Assembly: GCA_008692225.1 (NCBI GenBank)
Contig: VICG01000010.1
Coordinates: 1,426,001-1,490,000, forward strand
DNA length: 64,000 nucleotides
Direction of reading: 5' to 3'
Source of the DNA: Monilinia fructicola
Lineage: Eukaryota; Ascomycota; Leotiomycetes; Helotiales; Sclerotiniaceae
Shown here one piece after another: positions 10,540 to 22,830 of the stretch (its first letter is position 1; every line of letters starts with the position of its first letter). The position numbers were made by a program, and so were the translations under genes. The notes beneath the pieces are model-generated. The model saw only the letters and a list, made by a program, of their open reading frames with translations, did no database searches and was not told the DNA's origin.

Positions 10540-13500
10540 ATGGCGAACGAGGATGTTTCTGTGAATGGCAAGCCGCACACGGAGAAAGAAGCGTCCCCAA
10601 ACCTCGCAGCGGGTAAAGGTGAGAATGAAGAAGATAAATCGACAGATGGGCTTTCAAAAAAAAGGAACGGGCCAGACGAATACAGATCATGGGCAGGAGA
10701 AGAAACCCTCCAAGTTGAAGCAGGTGTGGGGGAAACTCGGGCTCGATGCGCCGACATTGATGATGATGTTCAAGTATGCTTCAAATCTGGTTGCAATGAG
10801 TAGACGCTGATATACAATACAGGGGGTCTGTAGCTCCTACAATTTCCATAGGCAAGTCATCGAAGCTCATACGATATCCTCATTCTAACTTGTTTTGTAT
10901 CCAGCTTTTTACGAAGCCGATTCGGTCTCGAAGACATACACAACCCTGGGGTATTTGGTAGCCATCATATCTGTTCTTAGTTTGCCGTTTATGCCAAGAG
11001 CTAAGTTCTTTCAAACGATGATACTCAACGTGTTTGCCATCTGCATCGGGTCTGCAATCGGTATGCTAGGACTATGGAGCTGTGTATGTTTAATCCGTCC
11101 ATCGAACCGTCGTTCTTAATGCCTAATTGTATTCTCCCATCTCCAACTATAACTATCCGTTTTCTCACATGCACTCTACCTTCTTCCCATTGAAGCTTTA
11201 CGTCTTAGTCTTCCTCATACTCCAAAATCTTTCCTTGATGTGCAATTCCTGACCCCAATTTGCAGATTAAAGCTCGAGAGAATACTTCTACGCCAGGGGT
11301 GGTACAATCTTATAATTCCTCACAGTCTACGGTTTGCGCTATCTGGTTGTTTGCAAATATATGGTTTGCGAACGTGTTGCGCGCGAAGAGCCCCGCTTTC
11401 AATCTTCCCGTGATTATGTATAGCATCTTCTCTAATATCGCTTTCACATATGGGCCAATGTTCTCTACCATGGCGGCCGCTGAATTCCTCATCAAGCAAA
11501 TGCTCAAGGCATTCATGACTGCATTCGCGATAAGCACGTTGGTCAACCTGCTAATCATACCTGTCTCATGTCGCTTGGTTGTCTTCAAGGGGCAAGCGGG
11601 CTACCTTCAGTTGATAAGGGGTGTGCTCAAGGCCCAGACAGCATATTTACAAAGCTTAGAAGAAAGTGACATGTTTGCAGGTCCTCCCGCTCAGAATAGT
11701 GATACCGCTACTGGTAGTTCATCCGACAGATCCGTGAAAAGCGACGCCGCAGCTTCTCACCCAACACTGTCTCCAGAGGCCAAGGCATTAAAAGGAGCCA
11801 TTGATGGCTTGCGCGGGTTGCATGGAAAACTTTATGGAGATATGCCATTTGGGAAGCGGGAGGTTGCCTGGGGTAAATTGGATGCAAAGGATATCGACAA
11901 GATATTTAACTTGTTCCGAGAAATCATGATTCCTCTTATCGGAATGAGTACTATTACGGATATCTTTGTACGAATCGGCGAAAAACGCGGTTGGGTCAAG
12001 TCCACAGATTCAAAAGATCGTTCTGAGCAGTGGGAACACATGCCCTTGGAAAGTAAGGCAGAAGAAAAGAGGCTGTGGAATGAAGTGATGAAAACACTCC
12101 ATGAACCTTTCGCCATTGTGACTGCGGTGATGGATCAAGGCCTGGAACATGCTGCACTTACTCTGGAGCTTGTTCCCCGGCCAAAGAAGAAAGTTGATGC
12201 CGATCTCGAAACTGCGGAAGAACAGTCTAAACCTGGCGATACCAGATTTCTCGCTTATATGGAAGAGACTTTAAATGAGTTTTACAAAAAACGTGGAGGA
12301 ACGTTGAAGAGATGGGCTCAAGAAAAAGGACTTTCCGCAGCACAATTTGATGCACATAGGCCTATTCCTGTCGTCGGGGAACCTATTAGTGGAGATGAAG
12401 CGGTGCATAGAAGAGATCAACAGCAGTTATATCTTATTCTTTTCATGGAAAATCTTGTAAGTCTACTCTATTCTGGCATTAGTGATGATGACATTGACCA
12501 GCTTAGCTTTATACGGCTGGTCTTGCAGTGATCGAACTGGTTCGGTTCGCAGATGGAAAGGTTGAAGATGGAACTATGAAGAAGAATCGTCTTATAGTGC
12601 CAGGTCAACGCCGACTGAAAAAATGGATTTTTGGCATTGCAAATGCAGATACGACTGCGGATAGTAATACTCCAGATAATCAAGAAGCGGGGATAAATAA
12701 TGTCTACTTGGGGTCAGGATTCAACCCTCGAAAGGACCCTGAGCATTTGCCACCAAAGACTGCTTGGCAGCACCTTGGAAACGGGCTTAGGACTATTCCT
12801 AGATTTCTGGGCAGTCCCGAATCAGCATTTGGTTTCAGAGCCGCCTGCGCAACCTTGACTTTGGGTATTATTGCATTTCTCAAAAAATACTCATGTTTTT
12901 TTCCAAGAGCAAAGATTAGTCTGGGCATTGATTATAATTGCCATCGGTAAGGCATCGACCTGCTATTAATCTTGTAAAGAAGTTAATGTGTGATAGGTAT
13001 GACGATGACCTCTGGCCAGTCGATATTCGGATTTCTTGCACGTGTAATAGGAACTGCATTAGCAATGGTCTCGTCGCTTGTCATTTGGTACATTGTTGAT
13101 CAAAAAACACCAGGAGTCATCATAATGCTTTGGTTCTTCATATTCATGGAGATGTATCTTTTCTTGAAATACCCTCGCTTTATACCTGCTTGGCTCGTAT
13201 TTATAGTCACGCAGGTCTTGATTATTGGTTACGAACTGCAAGTCAGAAAGATTGGAGTTGCAATAGCGACTAGTCAAGGGCAACCATTTTATCCGTTAGT
13301 ATCTTCCCTATATAATTTGAGACGTTTTAACGTGGTTCCAGGATCTATGAGCTTGCTCCTTACAGACTTGCATGCGTTGCTGGTGGATCTTTTGTCGCGT
13401 TCATCTGGACCTTCTTCCCTTACCCCCTCACAGATCGCAGCTGGTTAAGAAAAGATTTGGGAGCAACTCTTTACATCTTAGCAAACTACTACTCAATAGT

Positions 13501-14245
13501 GCATTCAACTATTCGTTCCCGAATGCGAGGAACCGAAGGTGACGTGTCATTGAAAACCAGCCCTGGTCATCGTCTCCAAAAGGCTCGCCATAGGATGTTT
13601 GGCAAGCTTCTCTTACTTATACCATCTTTACAGCAACATGCAGCTTGGCAAAAATTCGAGCCTACGATAGGAGGAAAATTTCCTCGTGAGGTTTATGAAA
13701 ACATTACCCAGAGATGCTCAAAGTAAGATTCACTATATTTCAGATGCGTATGCATGCTAAGCATCAAATTCAACAGTATCATGGGTTACCTCGCATTGAT
13801 GTCCTACACCACAAAAACCTGGTCCAGAGATGTCCACTCCACCACCGACACTCGTAGCAAATGGCTTCGTGACCTCGCTGCCCTCATGGACGAGGTCGAA
13901 CCAACCAGCCATCAAGTAACCTCAACTCTTGCCCTCCTATCTGCAGCGATCAGCGCAGGCGTTCCTCTTCCCCCTTTCATCCAACTTCCGAAACCCTATA
14001 GTCTCAACCGCCGACTCGAAGCTCTCGATAGTGGAATCCTAGATTCCAGACATGTGGAGGAGCCGGGTTATAGTGCATATGCTGTTATGCAAGTCGCGAG
14101 TACCTTGGTGACGGATGATCTGGCTAGGTTGGTCGATTGCGTCAAAGAATTGGTCGGGGAGACGGACTTCTCATTTACGGTCGGGACTAGCGAGGATACT
14201 CTGACGGGATCGGGAGAAGACGAAGGAAAGGGGAAGAGGGATTAG
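10540..14245 (+). CDS. ArAE/FUSC-type membrane transporter ('ER transporter, 6TM' family)
   Basis: Exons: 10540-10773, 10823-10851, 10905-11083, 11266-12456, 12507-12946, 12997-13294, 13342-13722, 13777-14245. The product (about 1072 aa) has the family layout: a disordered N-terminus, a first multi-helix block starting at SVAPTISIA, a long cytosolic linker, a second helix block (IIAIGMTMTSGQSIFGF...), and a C-terminal domain. The family is thought to export aromatic acids or similar anions; the substrate is not evident. Exon 2 is only 29 nt. The intron 10852-10904 has a GC donor (GCAAGT) and CTAAC branch. The frame breaks at A6 12883-12888; one A fewer restores the conserved helix. The start is uncertain: ATG 10540 needs one A less in the A8 run 10656-10663, whereas ATG 10565 (about 1064 aa) needs no change there but gives an unusually basic N-terminus. 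Confidence 0.8.
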
Positions 14246-14992
14246 ATCTGCATTCGAAAATTCATTTGCCAGATGGAGAACGGTGTTGTGAGCGGCGAAA
14301 AGAACTGTCTGCATCGACGATATGAGTCAATATTTAACGGGGATTGGATACTGGGTAATTATGGGTTTCAACGGCGCATGATGATATCGGCATGCTCTAC
14401 TTTGCAGCATAGATGAAGGGATGGATAGATGGAAACGAACAAATGGGAAATGTACATTCAGTCACGGAAAAGAAGAAGCGGAGTCCGGGTGGACCTTGTC
14501 TATACGCATTATATCAAACCAGTGCTTCAACTGTGTATTTATAAGAACCGAGTAAGAATACTGAAGAGGATGGGGGGTTTGGATTCTGGGATTAGAGTAA
14601 GTGTAGATAGGTAGATATGAAGAGGAAGGATGTTTATAATATTCATCGCTTGGCACTTTATCCCTCACGCCCCCAAAAGCAGAAATAACATAAAACAAAA
14701 TATTTGAAAGCAATCAATAGGGGTATCAAATTGTAGCTATCCTAAAAGTATGTACAGGGTAGGTGGTACTAAGTGGGTGGTACCTATGTACGGGAAACCC
14801 AGTCTTCTATGCATGAGCATAACCAACATGTCCTCAATCAATTTACTCCTGGAGACGCCGCACCGGGCGAATGAGAAAGCCCGTCGCTCGTCCTTCCTTC
14901 ATAACTCCGTGAATACTTTCTCAATAAGGCCGTCCATCCATCCATCCGTCCATCCATCCGTCCATCCGTCCATCCATCCAAACCTAAATCCC
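14246..14992. other. Intergenic between convergent genes
   Basis: 3' flanks of the transporter (+) and heme-oxygenase-like gene (-). Contains a CCAT/CCGT tetranucleotide tract at 14935-14981 and no supported gene. Confidence 0.5.
14935..14981. repeat. (CCAT/CCGT)n microsatellite
   Basis: About 11 imperfect units alternating CCAT and CCGT, ending near the stop codon of the heme-oxygenase-like gene. Confidence 0.85.
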
Positions 14993-16493
14993 CTAGCCAA
15001 CGTAATACCACGTTGTCAACGCGGCCGTTAATGCGACCAGTGGTCCCCCCACGGTCAACAGTCCCACCAACGCGTTCAAGCCCGAAGCCGCGCCATGCGA
15101 TTCTTCTGGCGAGTTTCCGCTCTGGGCAAAGGGCGAGATCCATGAAGATTTTCGGGGCAGGGAGCTCGGGGTGCTGCTACGACCCGGCACGCCGTCTTTG
15201 AACCGCACGAATTTGGCCGTGGGGCCTTCAACCATCGATGCGTACAGACTTGGCTTCCTCCCCGAGGACTCGGCGTCTTCGTCGGAGCTCTTCTCCCCTC
15301 TCATCTTCGAGAGCCGTTCCTGCGTCAGAGCGATGCTGCCCCGGGCCATGTTTAACGGCTTGTGGTTCTGGTGCTGTTTGGTGGGCGGGGCAGATCGGAC
15401 GGTCTCCAGATCTTCCTCCGTGCTGCCACATATGGCGTCGAGCTCGGTGACCATCATGACCATGAAGGAGAAGATGGCTTGCGCTTCGGCGATGACGTCG
15501 GCCTTTTCGCCGTCCGTCAAGAGGGCTTCGGCTTCGGCGATGCGCCGCTTGAACTCGCGCTTGAGGTCCTCGCCGTCCTCGTCGCCGGCGAAATCGAAGA
15601 ACTGCAGACCGTGCTTCTTCATCGTCGGGCTGCTGCACTCGGCGCGCGTTTGCCGACGAGCAGACGGACGTACCTCGTCGTCGGCAGAGCCCTTGCCGGA
15701 AGATGGCGTGGCGTTGGACACCCGCGTGGCGTCGTAGGGCCGCACGGGAGATGCGTCTCTTTCCCAGAAGTCCTCGCATCCACCTGCCGACTTGAGGGCC
15801 GCGCGAAGATATCGCCCGCCGGAAAAGAGAGCCATGTATAAGACCCAGGCGTATGCCAACAACACATGCGGGTTCGCCTGCACGGATTGCTTGGTGTGCG
15901 CGATGAACTCTGCGAGCCTTCCATTTTCCGCGACCGTCCTCAACTGCTCTTCAATCTTGTGGTCGGGGGTCCCGGTCAACGTGCGGATATCGGCCTGGAG
16001 GCGTCCGGATCGCAAGAGACCCGGAAGGAGAAGATGTGAAAGGAGGGACTGGATTCTTGAGCAGGCTTTCGACGACTGGGAATCTAAGGAACCGGATCGG
16101 TCGCTGGGGGAGCTTGGTCTTGCTTGCTCATCTTCACGGGATCTTGGGAGGCTGGGGGCATCTATTATCGTTTGCCATAATGATTCAAAGGTAATATAAA
16201 TGGGAGCAATGTGAAGGATACCCGAGACATAGATCGATGGATTCGTCGTATATGGAGGGAGCGCGAGGGGTAAACGCAGGAGGATTAATCGATTGAGTTG
16301 AGCATGCACGGCTCTTGTTGCAATATTAACTGGAGGTTGTCAGTTGTCAGTTTTCCGTTGTGAGACACAAAGATGGATCGAGGGAGGAGTGGCTCTTCTC
16401 ACTTTGTTCCGATAAGGAATGTTGTTGATCTGGTGGGGGGGTGGTTGGAAGCGGAGAGCTGGAGTGGGTGGTGATGATATTAGATTCAGCCAT
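14993..16493 (-). CDS. Heme-oxygenase-like protein with C-terminal membrane anchor
   Basis: Exon 1 is 16493-16403 and exon 2 is 16329-14993 (73-nt intron, GTGAGA...CTCCAG), giving about 475 aa. Joining them yields [14 protein letters not shown], which resembles the proximal-histidine helix of heme oxygenases (ATRxVHxxxE type). [19 protein letters not shown] resembles the distal helix that in classical enzymes reads YVRYLGDLSGGQ. A long acidic and basic low-complexity insert follows, then a C-terminal hydrophobic segment ([21 protein letters not shown]) suiting a tail anchor. Canonical fungal heme oxygenase (Hmx1) is shorter (about 320 aa), so this is probably a divergent HO-like protein whose activity is unproven. 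Exon 2 is GC-rich and its antisense strand is open by chance. Confidence 0.7.
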
Positions 16494-16859
16494 AGGTGCG
16501 ATTTCTCATTCTGTGATAAGCAAAACGAAGGAGGATATAAAGATAACGAAGAGTAGGTACACGCAGGAAGATGTTATGTTATTGTGATGGAAGAACGAAA
16601 GAAAGAAAGAATGAAAGAAAGATATTAAATAGTTTGATATGAAGAGAATGTATGCGGTATTAAAGGAAGAAGGCGTAAAAAGAAAAAGTGGTGGTGGTGT
16701 AGTTCTATGTATGTCTGACCTTGTCAGTTTAGCTATTTGATGATCAAGGTTACGTTACTGTACTGCGCCTGATTCAGAAAGAGTTGATGCAATATTAATG
16801 ACTGATGGGATGAAGGAAGTCGCAAATGACTCAAGCCGCGAGGGAAAAGGGAAAGAGAC

Positions 16860-16935
16860 GTATCGAGTTAGGAGTTAGGGCGAGAGGGAGAGGAAGAGGA
16901 AGAGGGGGGGAGAGAGGGAGGGAGAGGGAGAGAAA
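16860..16935. repeat. GA-rich (purine) tract
   Basis: Run of GAGAGGGAGAGG-type purines upstream of the heme-oxygenase-like gene. Such tracts are common in fungal promoters; no specific factor is implied. Confidence 0.7.
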
Positions 16936-17096
16936 GGTACCTACCTACTGACCTATTTACCTACTCGTCTACTTACCTACTCGTCTACTTACCTACTCGT
17001 CTACTTACCTACTCGTCTACTCGTCTACTTACCTACTTACCTATTTACCTCCTTACCTCCTTACCTATCTATTTACCTACTCGTCTACTTCATGGT
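16936..17096. repeat. 16-bp minisatellite (TACCTACTCGTCTACT)
   Basis: Tandem copies of a 16-bp unit, grading at both ends into simpler TACCTACT and TACCTCCT units. Confidence 0.9.
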
Positions 17097-17267
17097 AGAA
17101 CAGCAGAAAGCTGTGAAAGGCAGAGAAAGATGTATGTGGAAGATCATCCTCTCTTTTTGCCGTCAGGGTAATGCTTGTTTGGAATGGGACTCCCGCTTGC
17201 CGGATTAAAAGCATAAGAAGGGAAAAGAAGCATACCTAGTAACCATTACCCAACCATACCTACCTAC

Positions 17268-17276
17268 TACTCCGTA
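17268..17276. repeat. TACTCCGTA intergenic motif
   Basis: Exact 9-mer preceded by ACCTACCTACC, as at the other copies. Confidence 0.5.
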
Positions 17277-17961
17277 CTGTACTTACCGTAGCCATAGCCA
17301 TCCATGGATAGCCATAGCCAAAGCCAAAGCTACAACCATCCATGGATAGATAACCGTACTCTGTGCACTCCCGACTCCCGAGGTCACGTATTATTACCGT
17401 ATAGATCTGGGCCGGCAGCTACTACTGTAACTAGCTAGGTCATGGATGTTTGTTCATAGCGTCGATGTCGATACAGTAACTTGATCTTAGGAATTTGAAC
17501 GCTAATGAATAATGGACATGCTCTAGACCCCTCTTGTTCTTCGATTCATCTATTTTGGTTGAGGTTGAGGTTACATTGGAACCTTGGAAGTGGAAAGACG
17601 ACGTATTAGACGAGTGAGTTCAAATTCAACATCAAGTAAGTATCAAATGCCAAATCAAGTATCAAAATATATATCATCTGCACGGAGTATACGCGGCTTA
17701 ATCACATATGTACCATGATTTCATGATCAGCTGAAGATCTCGACTCTGTATAATTCAAGGGTTGATAAGTATGATTTATCAAAGACCCGTCCACGGGTAA
17801 GCTTTGTTTTCATCAAATTGACCTAATATAGCTAAAACGGATATTAATCTTGAAGTTATATATCTATATTACAATTATTAGTAATTCAAATCGATCTAGC
17901 CCATCCGCTTGTATAGAATTCTATAATTACTCTAGGGCTATTTATGATCTCGCTAATTTTA

Positions 17962-18180
17962 AAAAGTATAATATATACTATCTAGGTATAGTTAAGTGCC
18001 TTTTAATAAAAATACTATATTCGTAAACTAATAATTATATCTATTATATAAACTATGAAAATGAGAATGAAAACTAGTTAAATATCTCTAAATATAATAT
18101 ACTAGGTAGTCAAATGCCTTTTAATAAAAATATTATATTCGTAAACTATGCCTATTATATAAACTACGAAAATGAAGATG
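17962..18180. repeat. AT-rich diverged direct repeat, two copies
   Basis: Two copies of roughly 90-105 bp with their cores (GCCTTTTAATAAAAATA...) starting at 17998 and 18116, i.e. 118 bp apart. They differ by small indels and by several C/T and G/A changes, fitting an old duplication subjected to RIP. Confidence 0.65.
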
Positions 18181-18364
18181 ATTTACAGGATGATATTTGT
18201 CTTAAATTTCTTACTTATCATTATTCATTCCTTTTTTCCGGGGAAAAGGATGTGTGGATGGATGTATGGATGTGAGGTGTAAGGTGTAAGGTGTAAGGTG
18301 TGAGGTGTGAGGTGTAGATTATGAGGGTGTAAGATTATGAAGATGTAAGGCTAGAATAAGGGTG

Positions 18365-18373
18365 TACGGAGTA
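18365..18373. repeat. TACGGAGTA intergenic motif
   Basis: Exact 9-mer copy in a non-coding, low-complexity region. Confidence 0.5.
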
Positions 18374-20458
18374 AAACTAGAAGAGTATAAAACTATGAGG
18401 TACAAGACTATGCAGGTGTAATTAAGATTATGTATGAGTGAGTGTACAGAGTACGATGATACAACATGTAGGTGTGGTTCTACAACATTTGTTTTAATGG
18501 TAATCCGAGAATTCCCCATCTCATCATTATATGCATTTCTTTTTCTTTAGAAACTTCCAAGGTACTTCATCTAGGTAGTACAGAGTACCGCCGGTGTACG
18601 TTGGTATCTGGTACTTGGTACAACAGATAGGTAGGTTGAAGAGGGGGCCAGAAGAAGGAAAGAAAACAATACTTGAGTCAAGTATATGAACCTTCCTTAT
18701 AGACTGATTCAACAACTCTTTTCCTTCTCTATATCTCATCTTCTTCCTGTTGACCTGAAGCCCTTCAAGTTTCTTGTGTTCACTACCTATCTACTCCGTC
18801 TATACGCATCTCATTATGTTATCAAGTTCATTAGTTTTGAAGATTGAACCGTCAGATCCACCTAAGGATAAAAAAACACGAAATATTGAGATTGGAGGTT
18901 CACGTCTAATTTCCTACCATCACATCAAACGCATTGATGTTGCTTTGACAATAACCATCATATTTCTCCCCCGAGAGATTAAAGGAGTTCTTCAAGATGA
19001 GAAAGAAATTGTGCAAGCCCTGTACAAGTAGACTACCACAGATAGGTAGGTAGGTACCTACCTGTCTTGGTATCCGTACTGAAGAAATGCCTGTCCAAAG
19101 ACCTTTCATAAATTTTGCAGTTTCTGGCGAGTACTATTCCATTGCATCTCTCAACGAAAGTTCAGTGTTCATATATTATATGTTATGTGTTATATGCTAT
19201 ATACGTCACAACCCTTACCTAGGTGCGGACTCCGGCCTAGTGATAATAGAGAAGAATATGTTTCGAGTTGCAACTACCGTTGTGGTAGCGTGGCTTCTTC
19301 ATCACTAGCATGGGGATACGAAGGGTAAATTTCTCCGATAAACTTTAGAAAGTTTCATCGACTCTTCATTATTCCAACCCTATCGATGCGCATGGTTCAT
19401 TCAACCGTTCATCACTCTGGGATGGCGTTGTTTCAGAACCAGTTCATCATCCGTGCCCAGTGTTGACCATCGGGCTATCATGGCTGTTTCAACGACTACA
19501 TGCTCTTGATATGGATATGGTTTAGACTTGCACAACTATTTTTTCCCGCGCCAAAGCCATTTGGCAATGACACCCTTTGCCGCCATCAACCACAGTCCCC
19601 AATCAGAGGTCCATGCACACCATCAACGTTCCGCATTGCATCTCGATTTGTAGCAGTTGTAGTGACCGACGAACCAGGATTCAGACCCTTATGTCTCATA
19701 AGCTAGGGAGAATGTTTCTGGGAATAATGCTTTTGGGAGGAGCTTACATTGACAATTCGCGGTCTTAACCTTATATATTGAATTATGTGGGGATGTGACT
19801 TTTGCAAGTGCAAAGTCATCGAGTTACCCTCGGCCTCCTCTCGAGTCTAGAGTCTAGAGTCGACAAGCTATAAGCTCAGAGCGGAATTTACCTAGCCTCG
19901 AAGATAGAGTTCCTATTCTGAAACAATAACATGATAAATTGAGCCGAACCACGCAAAGTTCAAGCTAATTGATAGGTGAAGAGCAATGATTTCGCTGTAC
20001 CACAATGACAAGCAGCGATTTCCTTGATATCCCCACAAGACTTTTCATACTTGAAAGCATCACACTTGTGGAAATATTCTTGCATCTTTTACATGCTTAT
20101 CAATCAATAGCTGATCTGTGATTTTCATCATGCAGGGTGCCTCACGTTGACACGAACTCAAATCCATATTAAGCAGAAGCTACTGTGGGGTTGATTAGTC
20201 TCTTTGGCATGCTCAATTTATCATGTATCAAGATTACATGGCAGGTGTGAGCACGAATAGGCCTAAGCCACGTCAAATTTGCATATGTATTAGGCAATAA
20301 GTCTGTTTAGAAAGCTATATGAACAGGCATTCACTATCTCGACACTCCATCCTCTGTCTAGCGAAAGTAGGTCTATCTTACAATCGACATTATTTTCTGA
20401 TTGACAGAAACTTCCGCGCTGGAACTTTGACTTGGCCAATACACTGCTTTTAGGCACC

Positions 20459-22830
20459 ATGAACAATGTCGAGGACAGCGAGAATCAGAGTCGGATTGCT
20501 CCGACACCATTGAAGAGTCCAGATTCCGAGAGGTCCCAGTTCTTTGATCTGAGTCCACCAATCTCGAGCTCCAAAGATATCAAAATTGAAGATCTGGCAA
20601 GGAGGTTGTTCTCTAGCGAGCACTTGCTTTTCATCTTGCATAATCATGCATTATTCCAGAAGTTTTTCCAATTTTATAACTCAATTCAAACCTCATTTAG
20701 TGCCGACATTGATAAGATATTTAGAGACGATCAAGGCTATGAAAGCAATCGAGTACGCAAATGCAGTCGCGCAAAAGATTCGACGGCCTTCTAGTACAAG
20801 TTTTTGCGAAGTCTCTAAAGCCCAGGCTGCTGTTTTGGATGTTGAATTCGATCATTATTCAACGCAAGAGCTGGCTTTGCTGGTTAAGGAAGCTCTACCT
20901 GCATGGGTAGCTTATAATTTGACCAATGTTGTTTTGGAATGCCTTGTAAACGACATGACAGGGCACAGGGTTCCAGCACTGCAAGACTTGGTCGGAAACC
21001 TTGCAGAGGTCTTTTGTCTTACAGACCCCTCTGTCCATGATAATCCTATAGTATATGCAACAGAAGGTAAGCTACACTGTATACACATGTTCTACGCCAG
21101 ACTTTGTCCTGATGACACAGGACAGAATTTCATCGAACCACTCAATATGGGACAAGATATGCAATTGACCGCAATTGCCGATTCCTTCAAGGCCCAGGCA
21201 CAGACGAAGATGCTGTACTTCGAATGTCAAAAGCTATCTCCAGTGGACAAGAAGTTAACGAAGTTCTATTAAATTAGTTGGTGTCCCTCTGCAAATCGAT
21301 GATTTGGTCTAACAAATATGATCTAGCCGCCGAGATGGAACTTGCTTCATAAATCTTTGTATGATTGCACCGCTTTACGATGATAAAGGAAATACTCGTT
21401 ACTTTATTGGTGCACAAGTTGATGTCAGCGGTCTCGTTGAAGAAGGCCGAGGTATTGAATCGTTCCAAGCTTTGCTCCGAAAGGATCAAGATGCTAGCGA
21501 AATTTTTCCTACTGGGGACACTACAAATACGACAGACTCTCAACCTTCGGAATCTGGAGGTTCGGAACTCAATGATTCAATATTTCGTGACAGAACACAA
21601 GAGATGCTTGGAAAGCTACATGAGCTGAGTAATGTGTTCGGCCAATATGAGGCAGATGTTCTAGCACAAAGTTCTCAGCTTTCCAATAGCGATAAAATTA
21701 GTGACAGAAGCTCGATACGTTCTGGGGAGCCGCGTGCTAACAACCGCCGTGATTCATCGAAAAGAACGGTTGAGCCGAAGGATGAATCTGCTTTCGGATA
21801 TAGTCTCTCGCAACTCAATCTTGGACGTAGTAGTCAAGGTGCCAGTCTATCGGGCGTCTATAAGAATTATCTGCTGGTGAGACCTTATCCGAGTTTGCAA
21901 ATCATGTTCGTGTCGCCGAGCCTACGTCTTCCTGGTTTGGTGAGAACAAACCTTTTTACAAAGCTCGGGGGATCACAAAACACTTTATCGACATTAGAAG
22001 AAGCTTTTAGAGATGGAGCAGCTATAACAGCCAAGGTTTTATGGCTTCCCAAGAACAATAGCGAGGATAATGGTATGATGACAGGAATTGGAAGAGAGGG
22101 TAGAGCTAGAGGTATCAGATGTACGCCATTGTTAGGAAAGGATGGCCGGGTTGGCGTTTGGATGGTTGTCCTTATTCCCTTGGAGGGAGAGGAGGAACTA
22201 GGAATGAAAGGACAGAATTTTGGAGCTTCAGACGTATCTTTACCAATTCCGGACGGCATAGATCAAATGAAGGAGTGGGATGGGATGGCAAAACACGGTA
22301 TTGGCACAAATACCGACAACGGAACCCACAGAAATTGGTATCGCAAAACAAGTATTCATGGGGAACTTGGCATAGTCATACCTCAACATACTAACGAACG
22401 AGAAAGCTATGCAAGCTCAAGTACATTTATGGATGCCAGCTCAAATGCTGAAGACCTCAGGTCTGACATGGCCAGATCCAAAAACTTGGAACTCGAGGTA
22501 TCACCAACAAGTAGCCAAGACTATGGATGGGAATCCGGGGGTTACGGATACGGAATTAAAAAGATCAGTTCTCCGGTACAATTATCAAGCCAGTCGGATT
22601 GCGATGAGGGGTACGTGAGAGATGGGCAATCTGGGAGCGTGCAAAGAACACCAGGCCGACTTTGGATGGATGCAACAAAAGGGAGTGATGCTGAGATGTA
22701 TGCGAAATACTTGAGGAGTTCCTCGACTGCGCCGAGAAGTGTGAGCGGTAGCAGCGGGAGAGCATCCTCTAAGACGGGCCGGAGGCGGAGGAAGGACAGT
22801 GGAATTGGGGAAGTGAGCTCACTGGTGTGA
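20459..22830 (+). CDS. LOV-domain (blue-light photoreceptor) protein
   Basis: Exons 20459-21066, 21126-21276 and 21327-22830; about 753 aa. Residues ~40-180 form a helical region with a conserved-looking block (YLETIKAMKAIEYANAV). A PAS/LOV domain follows (~185-300) with NPIVYATEEF, the flavin-cysteine motif NCRFLQGP (Cys about residue 221), RRDGTCFINLCMIAPL, and YFIGAQVDVSGL. The cysteine makes a flavin adduct in known LOV domains, so light sensing is likely. The C-terminal half is disordered with scattered conserved patches, and no RGS, GATA or kinase domain is visible. This resembles the fungal PAS-LOV proteins described in Botrytis. One extra T in the T5 run 20663-20667 breaks the frame in exon 1. 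I chose ATG 20459, which has CACC before it. Confidence 0.8.

Larger units (their letters stand above)
16494..20458. other. Long intergenic region with repeats and an AT-rich island
   Basis: About 4 kb without a supported gene. It holds a GA-rich tract (16860-16935), a TACC-type minisatellite (16936-17096), a diverged AT-rich direct repeat (17962-18180), GGTGTAA-type repeats (18275-18312), and motifs TACTCCGTA (17268) and TACGGAGTA (18365). The AT-rich island looks like RIP-decayed repeat DNA, but no coding remnant can be named. Confidence 0.5.

Noticed and set aside
15228..15779. Long antisense and alternate-frame open reading frames over the heme-oxygenase-like exon
   Set aside because: They arise from GC-rich codons of the sense gene; their products are Arg-rich with no domain.
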